A DNA stretch of 64,000 nucleotides, taken from positions 42,337-106,336 of the forward strand of contig NZ_WUMN01000010.1 of NCBI RefSeq assembly GCF_009826935.1. Reading direction: 5' to 3'. Below the pieces are notes generated by a model. That model made no database searches, was not told the DNA's origin, and was given only the letters and a program-made list of their open reading frames with translations. Each line of letters starts with the position of its first letter. Positions within the stretch are counted from its first letter, which is position 1. A program made the translations under genes and the position numbers. This document shows positions 1 through 9,028 of this stretch, piece by piece. Source of the stretch: Flavobacterium sp. Sd200. GTDB taxonomy: Bacteria; Bacteroidota; Bacteroidia; Flavobacteriales; Flavobacteriaceae.

Positions 1-43
1 AAAAAAGCATTGCTATAAGGTAGTAATTCATATATCAAATATT

Positions 44-85
44 AAATCGTCCCTTGTACAGAAAATCCTTTACAAAGGACGATTT
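44..85 (-). terminator. Putative terminator hairpin after the acyltransferase gene
   Basis: Two arms (about 44-57 and 72-85) pair over 13 of 14 positions around a 14-base loop. The inner arm touches the stop codon of the minus-strand acyltransferase gene. On the minus strand the hairpin is followed by an A/T-rich but not pure-T tract, so termination is likely but not certain. Confidence 0.5.
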
Positions 86-1917
86 TACTTTATAGAGTCA
101 AGAAGCCTCATAAATCTTTCTCCGGTATCTTTTGCCAAAACAGTTGCTCCGAATGCATTGAGATGTTTTGCATCATAATACATTAGTGTATCATTATAAA
201 ATGGGGCATTTTTATAAATATTGCTTTTGCCAAGGTCAAAATAATGCACATTTGAATGCTCTTGAATCAACTGGCTAATCTCATTGTTAAGAAACCTGTA
301 TTTAAGCTTATAGTTCTGTTCTCTATTTTTATTTTTCAGAACTCCTCTGTTAACCTGTAAAGGATTTTTATCTAAAGTAGGAAATGTTCCTATAAGTATT
401 AAATGCTGATCTATTTTCAGGTTTGATGCAAGGTCTTTAATTGCAGGAATCAAAGAAGGCACAATATCTAAAGAGCTGGTAACAAGAATTATAATCTTAC
501 TCTTTTCTATTTCCTTTTGTGTAACAGGCAATAGCTTTTGCGAATCAGTAAAATCACCATATCTGCCATTTAACATTACTTCTTTTCCATCAATGCCATT
601 AATAGCAACATAAGAATTTGTTGTTATGGTTCTAAACGAAAAATGTTCTTTTAGTCCTAAATAATTAAAATAGGGTTTTAGAGAAAGGGCATGGCTATTA
701 CCTATCAGCAATATAGAAGAAGTTTTGGAAAGAGTGTCGCCAAAAGTTTCAACATAACTTTTATTATGGCTTTTAAGGCCTATCACAGGACCCGAATATT
801 CTTTAGGAATATTAGAAAAATACTGATTAAACTGTGGAACGTAAATTAAAAAAACAAGCAATAAGCATGTAAATGGAAACATTCCATAAATAAAGACCTT
901 TGTACTTCTTTTTCTGAAAAAGTTTTCAATAAAAGTATATGAAATGAAAGAAGCCCCCAATGTTAACAGGATTACTGTTATAATTTCAACAACAGAGAAT
1001 GGAGCATTATCTCCGGAGTAATACCTGATGAATGCCATTATTGGCCAATGCCATAAATAAACAGAATAAGACAGTGCACCGATATATACAATCGGTTTCC
1101 TGGCTAACATTGAATGTACAAAACCATAATCTGAAATCAAAATTAAAACTGTACCAACACATGGCAATAGTGCAAATATTCCTGGAAAATCAGTTTTATC
1201 GTTGAAAAACAACGCACATAAAATTAAAATAATCACACCTCCAAAACCCATTATGTTTTTTGTTTCTTTGGAAAGAGTCCTTAGTCGTGGGGAAAGAATT
1301 GGAGATATTAAAATTCCTGCAAAGAATTCCGGGATTCGTAGCAATAGTGAGTAATATGCTTCTGTTTTGTGATTGCTAAATTGTATCTCATAAACACTGT
1401 ACAGTAAAAGCACCATAGCTATAATTGAAAGCATATTCAACAAATACTTTCTTTTTGTAAATAAAAGCAGGGTTGGCAACAGCAGATAAAACTTCATTTC
1501 TACGGCAATAGTCCAGGTATGTACTAACGGATTTTGACGTAACTCCATACCAAAATAGGAATTCATTTTGGCATAACAATAATTAGAATTAAAGATTACC
1601 GAATGCATTAACTCCCGTTTAAAGGAACTAATATCTTTACCCAACAATATAACAGCACCGGCAAACGCTGTACACAACAGCATGAAATAGTAAGCCGGAG
1701 CAATTCTTTTTAAACGGGCAGTATAGAACCTGATAAAACTGAAACTATCAGTATTTAATGCTTCAAATATTATAGACCCCATTAAAAACCCCGACAACAC
1801 GAAGAAGATATCTACACCAATGTAGCCGCCCGGAAGCCAGGCCGGATCAAGATGAAATATAAAAACAAAAATTACCGCTAAAGCGCGTAAACCCTGTATA
1901 TCTTTCCTATATACCAT
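85..1917 (-). CDS. OatA/OafA-like acyltransferase 3 with C-terminal SGNH domain
   Basis: Integral inner-membrane O-acyltransferase that probably moves acetyl groups onto a cell-envelope polysaccharide (O-antigen, peptidoglycan or exopolysaccharide). Residues 1-360 are about ten hydrophobic segments and begin with the family hallmark YRKDIQGLRALAV, followed by the conserved His in FHLD and the GVDIFFVLSGFL motif. The C-terminal 230 residues form an extracytoplasmic SGNH hydrolase-like domain: block I is GNSH near residue 410 and the late catalytic Asp/His pair lies in DAKHLN near residue 588. The 610-residue length matches the fused family. It stands alone, divergent from the arginine operon. 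The acceptor sugar cannot be told from sequence. Confidence 0.9.
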   Translation of the reverse strand: MVYRKDIQGLRALAVIFVFIFHLDPAWLPGGYIGVDIFFVLSGFLMGSIIFEALNTDSFSFIRFYTARLKRIAPAYYFMLLCTAFAGAVILLGKDISSFKRELMHSVIFNSNYCYAKMNSYFGMELRQNPLVHTWTIAVEMKFYLLLPTLLLFTKRKYLLNMLSIIAMVLLLYSVYEIQFSNHKTEAYYSLLLRIPEFFAGILISPILSPRLRTLSKETKNIMGFGGVIILILCALFFNDKTDFPGIFALLPCVGTVLILISDYGFVHSMLARKPIVYIGALSYSVYLWHWPIMAFIRYYSGDNAPFSVVEIITVILLTLGASFISYTFIENFFRKRSTKVFIYGMFPFTCLLLVFLIYVPQFNQYFSNIPKEYSGPVIGLKSHNKSYVETFGDTLSKTSSILLIGNSHALSLKPYFNYLGLKEHFSFRTITTNSYVAINGIDGKEVMLNGRYGDFTDSQKLLPVTQKEIEKSKIIILVTSSLDIVPSLIPAIKDLASNLKIDQHLILIGTFPTLDKNPLQVNRGVLKNKNREQNYKLKYRFLNNEISQLIQEHSNVHYFDLGKSNIYKNAPFYNDTLMYYDAKHLNAFGATVLAKDTGERFMRLLDSIK

Positions 1918-2008
1918 ATTTCTTTTTAACAGTTGGTAAAGCTACCTAAAGTTATTCATAAAACACACATTTTTTTAGCTTGGTGTTACAGTAAAATAAC
2001 AGCTTTTA

Positions 2009-2040
2009 TTGGTAAATACTATAGGTTTTGAATATCTTTG
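2009..2040 (+). promoter_or_regulatory. Bacteroidota-type promoter of the arginine operon
   Basis: TTG at 2009-2011, a 21-base spacer, then TATCTTTG at 2033-2040: an exact fit to the flavobacterial consensus TTG-N17-23-TAnnTTTG. It lies 52 bases before the argF' start and implies a leader of roughly 45 bases. No arginine-repressor site was recognised. Confidence 0.8.
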
Positions 2041-2092
2041 AAGTCGAAAAATTTTCATGTTGAATCGTGGATCTAAAAATAATTGTTCTTAG

Positions 2093-3043
2093 ATGAAAAA
2101 CTTCACTTCTGTTGATGATATACAGGATCTTAGCGAGCTTGTAGCTTTGGCCAAAACCATAAAAGCAGCACCTTTTGCCGACAAAGAAATTGGCAAAAAC
2201 AAAACCCTTGGGTTATTATTTTTCAATCCGAGTTTGCGCACAAGATTAAGTACGCAAAAAGCAGCCCTAAACTTAGGTATGGATGCTATTGTAATGAATC
2301 TAAATACCGAAGGTTGGCTGTTGGAATTTGAAGACGGTGTGATTATGGACGGCAACAAAGCAGAACATATTAAAGAAGCCGCACAGGTAGTATCGCAATA
2401 CTGCGACATCATTGCTGTTAGAAGTTTTCCTTCACTTACTGACAAGCAAAAAGATGAAGAAGAGCAGGTTATCAATTCGTTTAAAAAGTATGCATCAGTA
2501 CCTGTAATCAGTCTGGAAGGTTCTACAGAACATCCTTTACAGGCCGTTGCCGACGCACTGACCATAGAAGAATTTAAAACAGTTACAAAACCTAAAGTAG
2601 TGCTTACATGGGCTCCACACCCAAAAGCATTGCCGCATGCTGTGCCAAATTCTTTCGTTAAAATAATGAAAAAAGCCGATGTTGATTTTATAATCACACA
2701 CCCTGAGGGCTATGAGCTTAACCCGGAATTTACGTCGGGTGTAACTATTACCCACAATCAGGATGAAGCGTTTAAGGATGCCGATTTTATTTACGCCAAA
2801 AACTGGAGCAACTACATAGATTACGGACAAATTACGAGCAAAGACCCATCTTGGACAGTAACTACCGAAAAAATGGCTTTAACTAATAATGCTAAATTTA
2901 TGCACTGTTTACCTGTACGCCGTAACATGATCGTTACCGATGCGGTATTGGACAGCGATGCATCGATAGTAATAGAAGAAGCCAACAACCGCACCTATGC
3001 GGCTCAGGCTATACTAACCAAAATTTTAGAGAATGCAGGATAA
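2093..3043 (+). CDS. argF': N-acylornithine carbamoyltransferase (probably succinylornithine-specific)
   Basis: Transfers the carbamoyl group of carbamoyl phosphate to an N-acylated ornithine, giving N-acylcitrulline, in the cytoplasm. The carbamoyl-phosphate loop SLRTR is at residues 47-51 and the HCLP motif near 271. It lacks the ordinary ornithine transcarbamylase pattern and aligns by recall, nearly without gaps, with the Bacteroides fragilis succinylornithine enzyme. In that family residue 90 (Pro in B. fragilis; Glu92 in the Xanthomonas acetylornithine enzyme) sets specificity. Here it is Ala90 (DGNKAEHI), and published E92A mutants use succinylornithine, so I infer a succinyl substrate. 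First gene of argF'-argB-argE-argH; its end overlaps argB by 11 bases. Confidence 0.93.
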   Translation: MKNFTSVDDIQDLSELVALAKTIKAAPFADKEIGKNKTLGLLFFNPSLRTRLSTQKAALNLGMDAIVMNLNTEGWLLEFEDGVIMDGNKAEHIKEAAQVVSQYCDIIAVRSFPSLTDKQKDEEEQVINSFKKYASVPVISLEGSTEHPLQAVADALTIEEFKTVTKPKVVLTWAPHPKALPHAVPNSFVKIMKKADVDFIITHPEGYELNPEFTSGVTITHNQDEAFKDADFIYAKNWSNYIDYGQITSKDPSWTVTTEKMALTNNAKFMHCLPVRRNMIVTDAVLDSDASIVIEEANNRTYAAQAILTKILENAG

Positions 3044-3818
3044 GCCACAGTTAACCGTTGTAAAAATTGGCGGCAATGTTATAGATAACGAGCAGGCACT
3101 ACAAGCTTTCCTTGCGGATTTTTCGCAAATTGAAGGTTATAAAATACTAGTGCATGGTGGTGGAAAGATAGCTACAAAAACTGCTGAAAGCCTTGGCATT
3201 ACAGCGGTATTTCATGAAGGCAGGCGCATTACAGACAAACCTATGCTTGATGTTGCTGTAATGACCTATGCCGGGCTTATTAATAAAAATATAACGGCAC
3301 AGTTGCAGGCATTAAACAACAATGCTATGGGATTTACCGGTGCTGATGGTAACCTTATCCTATCGGAAAAAAGGAAAAACGCAGCAGTAGACTTTGGTTT
3401 TGTGGGCGATGTTGTAAATGTTAATGCATCATTATTAGATGTTTTATTAAGGCAGAATATAGTCCCTGTTTTTAGTGCAATTACACACGATGGTAATGGT
3501 TTACTTTTAAATACTAATGCCGATACTATTGCCAGCACCCTTGCAGTATCATGCAGCCATTACTTTAATGTAAAATTATTGTATTGTTTTGAGAAAAAAG
3601 GTGTCCTGTTGAACGCCGAAAATGAGGATTCTGTTATAAAAAACCTTACTTTTGAAGCCTATCAGGACCTGCGCGAGCAAAAAGTTATCCACTCCGGCAT
3701 GCTGCCCAAACTGGAAAACTGTTTTAATGCACTGCAGCAGGGGGTTTCGCAAATAGGCATAGGAAGCCCTGAAATGCTTAAAAAAGACAACAGCATTTTT
3801 ACCCTTATCACTGCCTAA
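3033..3818 (+). CDS. argB: N-acylglutamate kinase
   Basis: Amino-acid kinase family enzyme that phosphorylates the gamma-carboxylate of N-acetyl- (or N-succinyl-) glutamate, the second step of arginine synthesis. The N-terminal nucleotide loop VVKIGGNVID and HGGGK (residues about 42-46) are the family signatures; the 261-residue length is normal. The ATG lies inside the end of argF', an 11-base overlap that suggests translational coupling. If the neighbouring transcarbamylase is succinyl-specific, as its residue 90 suggests, this kinase should accept N-succinylglutamate too; nothing in the sequence read here settles that. Confidence 0.93.
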   Translation: MQDKPQLTVVKIGGNVIDNEQALQAFLADFSQIEGYKILVHGGGKIATKTAESLGITAVFHEGRRITDKPMLDVAVMTYAGLINKNITAQLQALNNNAMGFTGADGNLILSEKRKNAAVDFGFVGDVVNVNASLLDVLLRQNIVPVFSAITHDGNGLLLNTNADTIASTLAVSCSHYFNVKLLYCFEKKGVLLNAENEDSVIKNLTFEAYQDLREQKVIHSGMLPKLENCFNALQQGVSQIGIGSPEMLKKDNSIFTLITA

Positions 3819-3833
3819 ACTAAAAAGACCTTA

Positions 3834-4955
3834 ATGACTGTCAAAACAATACATACCCTTACACAGGAAGCCATAGTCTTACTTAAACAATTGATAGCTA
3901 CACCTTCTTTTTCATCGGAAGAAGAACAAACAGCCTTATTGATAAAAGCATGGTTTGATGGTAACAACATTCCGTTTAAAAGGGAAAACAATAACCTTTG
4001 GGCTTACAATAAATATTTTGATGAGTCTAAACCTACATTACTCTTAAACTCGCACCACGATACTGTAAAACCTAATCAGGGATATACCCTTAACCCTTTT
4101 GAACCTATAGAAAAAGACGGTAAACTGTTTGGCCTTGGCAGTAACGATGCCGGAGGCTGTTTAGTGTCGCTACTGGCAACATTTACTTACTTTTATGAGG
4201 CAGAGAACCTGCCTTATAATCTTGTTATAGTGGCTTCTGCTGAAGAAGAAAGCAGTGGCAAAAATGGCCTGAACAGCGTGCTTAAACACCTGCCGGAACT
4301 GGATTGCGCCATTGTGGGCGAACCTACCGAAATGCAGCTTGCCATTGCCGAGAAAGGGTTATTAGTCCTTGATGTTGTGGTCGAAGGAACCCCAGGGCAT
4401 GCCGCCCACCCTAACGATAATGTTTCTATTTACAACGCGATAGAAATAATTGAATGGTTCAGGGATTACCGATTTGAAAAGGTGTCGGAGGTTTTAGGCC
4501 CTATGAAGATGACCGTTACAGGTATAAATGCAGGCAAGCAGCATAATGTTGTACCTGCCGAATGCCAGCTTATGGTAGACGTTAGGGTTAACGACTGTTA
4601 CAGTAATATTGAGGTGCTTGAAATTATAAAACGTGAAATAGGCAGCAGGGCGAAGGTAACACCGCGTTCGCTGCACCTTAATTCGTCATCGATAGCAAAA
4701 GAGCACCCGTTGGTACAGGCCGGAATTTCATTGGGCAGAACCACATATGGCTCTCCTACCCTTTCGGATCAGTCGGTATTAAGCTGCCAGTCGCTCAAGC
4801 TTGGTCCGGGATATTCACCCCGATCACACAGTGCCGACGAGTTTATTTATATTAATGAAATTGAACAGGGAGTTGGGTTGTATATAAAGATACTTTCTAA
4901 ATTCCTTCAAGAAGATACTGCTATAATTGAAGAGCAGGCAATACAACCCGAATAA
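3834..4955 (+). CDS. argE: M20-family N-acylcitrulline deacylase (ArgE-type)
   Basis: Zinc-dependent M20 amidohydrolase that removes the N-acyl group. In pathways with an acylornithine transcarbamylase the substrate is N-acetyl- or N-succinylcitrulline rather than acetylornithine. Metal and catalytic motifs are visible: SHHDTVKP near residue 73 (His and Asp ligands), GSNDAGG near 102 (bridging Asp), AEEESSG near 136 (catalytic Glu pair) and GEPTE near 162. A dimerisation insert (about 175-280) follows, as in ArgE/DapE proteins. Lies 15 bases after argB and 27 before argH. Automatic pipelines would call it acetylornithine deacetylase; position in this cluster argues for acylcitrulline. Confidence 0.9.
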   Translation: MTVKTIHTLTQEAIVLLKQLIATPSFSSEEEQTALLIKAWFDGNNIPFKRENNNLWAYNKYFDESKPTLLLNSHHDTVKPNQGYTLNPFEPIEKDGKLFGLGSNDAGGCLVSLLATFTYFYEAENLPYNLVIVASAEEESSGKNGLNSVLKHLPELDCAIVGEPTEMQLAIAEKGLLVLDVVVEGTPGHAAHPNDNVSIYNAIEIIEWFRDYRFEKVSEVLGPMKMTVTGINAGKQHNVVPAECQLMVDVRVNDCYSNIEVLEIIKREIGSRAKVTPRSLHLNSSSIAKEHPLVQAGISLGRTTYGSPTLSDQSVLSCQSLKLGPGYSPRSHSADEFIYINEIEQGVGLYIKILSKFLQEDTAIIEEQAIQPE

Positions 4956-4982
4956 TTTACAAAAAACTACACCACCGCAATA

Positions 4983-6266
4983 ATGAAACTTTGGGATAAA
5001 GGCATACCGACCGATAAAAAAACAGACATCTTCACTGTAGGTAACGACCGCGAACTCGACCTTGTGCTTGCACAATATGACGTTATTGGTTCTATTGCCC
5101 ATGCTAAAATGTTATGTAGGGTTGGCCTACTCTCCAAGGAAGAAACAGGAGAACTGGTAATTGTTCTTAATAAAATACTTTCTCAAATCAAAGATGGTAA
5201 CTTTACTATTGAAGACACATTTGAAGATGTGCACAGTAAGGTAGAATATCTGCTTATAGAAAAGCTTGGTGACACCGGTAAAAAAATACACGTGGCACGT
5301 TCCCGAAACGACCAGGTTTTAACCGATGTTCACCTGTATCTTAAAGCCGAAATACTAACTATAAAAGCACAGGTTAAAGAATTATTTGATTTACTAATTA
5401 CTTTAAGTAAACAGTTTCAAAATATTCTTTTACCGGGATATACACATTTTCAGGTAGCAATGCCTTCTTCGTTTGGCATGTGGTTCTCTGCCTATGCCGA
5501 AACACTTATTGACGATGTATCTTTATTAAATGCAGCATTGGCAGTTGCCGACCAAAACCCATTAGGATCGGCAGCAGGATATGGCAGTTCCTTCCCTATC
5601 GACCGTACCTTTACAACCGAAGAAATGGGTTTTGCCACGCTAAAATACAATTCGGTTGCAGCACAAATGAGTCGTGGTAAGGTTGAAAAAACCACTGCTT
5701 TTGCAATGGCATCGGTAGCCGGGACATTGTCTAAACTATCTATGGATGTTTGCCTATACCTGAGCCAAAATTTTAATTTTATAAGCCTGCCGCAGCATTT
5801 AACTACAGGCAGCAGTATAATGCCGCACAAAAAAAATCCTGATATTTTTGAGCTGATACGCGGCAAGTGCAATAAAATACAGGCATTACCTTATGAACTT
5901 ACTCTGATAACCAACAACCTGCCAAGCGGTTACCACAGGGATTTTCAATTGCTCAAAGAGGGATTATTCCCTGCACTGCAAACCCTTAAATCGTGTCTTG
6001 AAATGGCGGTTTATTCTATAAGGGAAATTAAGGTTAACGAAAATATATTAGACGATAAAAAATACGACTATCTTTTTACTGTAGATGCCCTTAATGAGCT
6101 TGTAAGATCCGGCGTACCATTCAGGGATGCCTATAAAATTGTAGGAGGTCAGGTAGATAATGGAACGTTTGTATCGCCAAAGGCTACTAAACATACACAT
6201 GAAGGCAGTATTAATAACCTTTGCCTTGATGAAATAGTAGCTAAGATGGACAGAACATTACTGTAA
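4983..6266 (+). CDS. argH: Argininosuccinate lyase
   Basis: Splits argininosuccinate into arginine and fumarate, the last step of arginine synthesis. It belongs to the fumarase/aspartase superfamily: the signature GSSIMPHKKNPD is at about residues 277-288 with the catalytic Ser, and HVARSRNDQV is near 103. Length (427) is slightly short of the 450-460 of many homologues but typical for Bacteroidota. Last gene of the operon. argG, argC and argD, often adjacent in flavobacteria, are not in this window, so the pathway is encoded in at least two loci. Confidence 0.94.
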   Translation: MKLWDKGIPTDKKTDIFTVGNDRELDLVLAQYDVIGSIAHAKMLCRVGLLSKEETGELVIVLNKILSQIKDGNFTIEDTFEDVHSKVEYLLIEKLGDTGKKIHVARSRNDQVLTDVHLYLKAEILTIKAQVKELFDLLITLSKQFQNILLPGYTHFQVAMPSSFGMWFSAYAETLIDDVSLLNAALAVADQNPLGSAAGYGSSFPIDRTFTTEEMGFATLKYNSVAAQMSRGKVEKTTAFAMASVAGTLSKLSMDVCLYLSQNFNFISLPQHLTTGSSIMPHKKNPDIFELIRGKCNKIQALPYELTLITNNLPSGYHRDFQLLKEGLFPALQTLKSCLEMAVYSIREIKVNENILDDKKYDYLFTVDALNELVRSGVPFRDAYKIVGGQVDNGTFVSPKATKHTHEGSINNLCLDEIVAKMDRTLL

Positions 6267-6308
6267 ATAGAGCTGTTTTTCATATATTTACATATCAGAA
6301 TTGAATAT

Positions 6309-6932
6309 ATGCCAAATAACATCCTTGATCAGATAAAAAAACTCAAAGCACTTGCCGACACTGGTCTTTTATATTGCAGTAATGAGTATGACCGTGAGCG
6401 ATATACAGAATTGCATGAAATAAGCATCGACCTGATGAGCCAGCTAAGCGGTAATGATATTGCATCGCTTAAATCTATGTTTGCACCCGTAACCGATTAT
6501 CCCACAGTAAAAACAGATGTTCGTGCACTGGTGCTGTCTGACGATAAAAAGCAGATACTCCTTGCCCGCGAAAGTGCCGATGGCAAATGGTCTCTTCCCG
6601 GTGGCTGGGCAGATGTAGGACAAACACCCCGCGAAGTTGCTATTAAAGAGGTTAAGGAAGAAACCGGGCTTGACGTTAATACTATTGCTCTACTGGCAGT
6701 TTTTGATAAGCGTGAACATGCGCACCCACCACAACCATTTTACGTTTATAAAATGGTTATATACTGCGAACCAACGTCTATTGAGCTGCAAAAAGGGTTC
6801 GATGTATTGGACGTTGCATGGCATGATATCGATAACCTACCCGAATTGTCTGAAGACCGAATACTTAAAAGCCAAATAGAACTGGTTTATAATAAAGCTC
6901 TTAGCAACGACTTCTCTGCTTATTTTGATTAG
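6309..6932 (+). CDS. Nudix hydrolase with N-terminal Nudix_hydro_N helical domain
   Basis: Probably cleaves a nucleoside diphosphate linked to another moiety; substrate unknown. Residues 1-60 form the helical domain seen at the N-terminus of this subfamily (ILDQIKKLKALADTGL...YDRERY), residues 65-195 the Nudix fold. The Nudix box starts at GGWADVG near residue 97 and ends KEVKEETGL. Two canonical positions are conservatively changed: the first Glu is Gln and the Arg of REUXEE is Lys; the metal-binding Glu residues of the helix are kept, so activity is expected. It follows argH by 42 bases on the same strand and may be read from the same message. Confidence 0.88.
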   Translation: MPNNILDQIKKLKALADTGLLYCSNEYDRERYTELHEISIDLMSQLSGNDIASLKSMFAPVTDYPTVKTDVRALVLSDDKKQILLARESADGKWSLPGGWADVGQTPREVAIKEVKEETGLDVNTIALLAVFDKREHAHPPQPFYVYKMVIYCEPTSIELQKGFDVLDVAWHDIDNLPELSEDRILKSQIELVYNKALSNDFSAYFD

Positions 6933-6940
6933 CTTTCTGT

Positions 6941-7300
6941 TTAAACCGTTCTGTTCTTACCATCGAGCAGGTATATCCATATCATGCGTGACAGCCTGAA
7001 ATTAAAAGTACTCAACAAAACTGCAAGTGTTGCAATAAGCGTCATCATACCTGCAAAACTTTTAATAAAAAAATGAGCTACCAAAAAAACTGCAATCATT
7101 TCGGCAACGGTTAGTGCATAACTAACATACATTGACCCGAAAAAATAGCCGGTCTCTTTTTCAAATTTGTGTCCGCAGCAGGGGCAAGTGGCATTCATAT
7201 GCGGCATACGGAACAATAACGGATTACCTTTTGTTGCAAATACCTGTCCTTCTCCACATTTAGGACATTTTTCTTCTAAGATATCTATAAACTGTGACAT
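6941..7300 (-). CDS. DUF983 zinc-ribbon membrane protein
   Basis: A 119-residue protein of the DUF983 family: a four-cysteine zinc-ribbon-like N-terminus (CPKCGEG at 14-20 and CPCCGHKF at about 40-47) followed by two hydrophobic segments (about 59-78 and 82-103). The ribbon should face the cytoplasm. Function of the family is not known. Convergent with the Nudix gene, ending 9 bases from it, and divergent from the AraC-type regulator; nothing in the context tells its role. Confidence 0.85.
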   Translation of the reverse strand: MSQFIDILEEKCPKCGEGQVFATKGNPLLFRMPHMNATCPCCGHKFEKETGYFFGSMYVSYALTVAEMIAVFLVAHFFIKSFAGMMTLIATLAVLLSTFNFRLSRMIWIYLLDGKNRTV

Positions 7301-7435
7301 GACTTTTTTTATTCAAAGGTAAAACCAATAAGTGGTTAAGTAAATAAACTATTTGCGCAACATTTTGTACTTTTAGGACACTAACAGACCACAAGTATAC
7401 ACCATTCAGATTATTTTATAAACAGGAATATCATT

Positions 7436-8326
7436 ATGAAGAAAGTTAATGTTTTAGATATAAGCCAATTTCATGATCACGACAGTGCAGAAGATTTTTA
7501 TGCCAATACACTCGAAGATCATTTAATAACCCGCCACAAGGATATTGCCCTACCACATTCGCATAACTTTTATCTTGCCATATTGTTTACTCAAGGGAGT
7601 GGAATACACGAAATTGATTTTACAGCTTATGAGGTTAAACCCGGGGCGTTATTTTTTCTTAATCCGGGCCAAACCCACCATTGGGTATTATCAGAAGATA
7701 CTAAAGGATATATTTTTTTTCATACCCGAAATTTTTACGAACTGCAATACACCAAAAGTATTCTAAGTCAATATCCTTTTTATTACAGCATGCACAGTGA
7801 ACCGTGCATTTATTTAAAAAATAACAGTTTAGACAATTTTACAGCGTTCTTTAAAAGTATTTTTAAAGAGAATCATTCAGTAAACAGGTTTAAAGAGCAG
7901 GCACTTGGCAATCTTGTCAGCCTCGTGTATATAGAGGCAACAAGATTGTTTGATATTGACAACAACCGCCTGACACAAAGCAACAATAACTATTATACCA
8001 AATTCAGAAAGTTGGAAGAGTTGCTTGAACTGCATTACAGGGAAGAAAAATCACCTGCCGTATATGCCTCTAAACTTGCCATGACACCTAAGCACCTCAA
8101 CCGTATTACTCAGGCTGTTACAGGAAAAACCATTACAGATGTTATTATGGATCGTGTGCTGCTGGAAGCTAAAAAAGAAATGATATTGCAAAAAGGCAGC
8201 TTAAACCAGATTGCCGAAGCACTTGGCTATAATGACTATGCTTATTTTTCGCGTATCTTTAAAAACAAGACGGGAGAAACTCCTACAGATTTTTTATATC
8301 GCTATATACAGAACAAAACACACTAA
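7436..8326 (+). CDS. AraC-family transcriptional regulator with cupin sensor domain
   Basis: A 296-residue one-component regulator. Residues about 35-110 form a cupin-like ligand-binding half (LPHSHNFYLAILFTQGSG with its histidines), typical of AraC_binding domains; residues about 195-292 hold two helix-turn-helix motifs, the second ending in YNDYAYFSRIFKNKTGETP, the classic AraC signature. It faces the DUF983 gene across 135 bases and converges on the beta-barrel gene. Ligand and targets are unknown. Confidence 0.92.
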   Translation: MKKVNVLDISQFHDHDSAEDFYANTLEDHLITRHKDIALPHSHNFYLAILFTQGSGIHEIDFTAYEVKPGALFFLNPGQTHHWVLSEDTKGYIFFHTRNFYELQYTKSILSQYPFYYSMHSEPCIYLKNNSLDNFTAFFKSIFKENHSVNRFKEQALGNLVSLVYIEATRLFDIDNNRLTQSNNNYYTKFRKLEELLELHYREEKSPAVYASKLAMTPKHLNRITQAVTGKTITDVIMDRVLLEAKKEMILQKGSLNQIAEALGYNDYAYFSRIFKNKTGETPTDFLYRYIQNKTH

Positions 8327-8333
8327 ATATAAA

Positions 8334-8951
8334 TTACAGCATCAAATTAAGACCAACATTTAGCGCTCCCCTTGTAGTAGAAAAGTTACTGCCATAATTG
8401 TAATTATCTTTAAAAACATCTGTAAACCCGCTTTGCACATCATATTCTATAAAAAGTTTTATGTAGTTAGAAAGCGGTATCTTAACGCCTAAGCCAAAGG
8501 CAAGTCCCCAATCGGTTGAGTTTAGCATGTCTTTTACATCGTTGTTCAGGGCCGTTTCTTCAGCATTAACCAAAAAGCCAACATAAGGCCCAAAATTAAC
8601 ATACCAGTTTTTGGTATTACCAAAGTGCCAGTTAGCCATTACAGGAACTGTAATATAATCAAGTGCAAAATTAGTGCGGTATAAATTGCCATCAACGGTA
8701 ATAAAGTCGTTATTCCAGCCTTTTTTATCATAAGCTACTTTAGCTTTAACACTCCAGGAATCAGAAAAATAAAAATCGGCAGAAACTCCGGCATTAAATC
8801 CGGTACGTATATCGCTACTTCCCCAACTGTCAGATATAAATGAGCTGTTTAAACCCACATTATAACCAAACTCTACATTTCCCTTGCTCTGTGCTGTTGC
8901 AGCAGTTGCAAATCCAACAATTGTAATTAAGGATAAAATATAATTTTTCAT
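8334..8951 (-). CDS. Outer-membrane beta-barrel protein (OMP_b-brl_2 / porin family)
   Basis: Signal peptide at residues 1-20 (MKNYILSLITIVGFATAATAQ, cut before or after the final Gln), then about eight amphipathic strands alternating aromatic and polar residues and a C-terminus ending in hydrophobic NVGLNLML, as in the small PorT-like barrels abundant in Bacteroidota. Predicted to sit in the outer membrane; cargo or partner unknown. It ends 8 bases from the convergent AraC gene. Confidence 0.85.
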   Translation of the reverse strand: MKNYILSLITIVGFATAATAQSKGNVEFGYNVGLNSSFISDSWGSSDIRTGFNAGVSADFYFSDSWSVKAKVAYDKKGWNNDFITVDGNLYRTNFALDYITVPVMANWHFGNTKNWYVNFGPYVGFLVNAEETALNNDVKDMLNSTDWGLAFGLGVKIPLSNYIKLFIEYDVQSGFTDVFKDNYNYGSNFSTTRGALNVGLNLML

Positions 8952-9028
8952 AGTATTTGTTTTACAGTAAACACTATCAATATGCCTGCCAAAAAGTATT
9001 AAAATTTTCTTAACAATATTTAAAACCG

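Noticed and set aside
2089..2697. 202-codon antisense frame over argF'
   Set aside because: Shadow of the coding strand: low-complexity Ser/Ala-rich product, no start signal, and argF' is certain. Similar long shadows over argB, uvrA, clpB, recG and the antiporter were rejected for the same reason.
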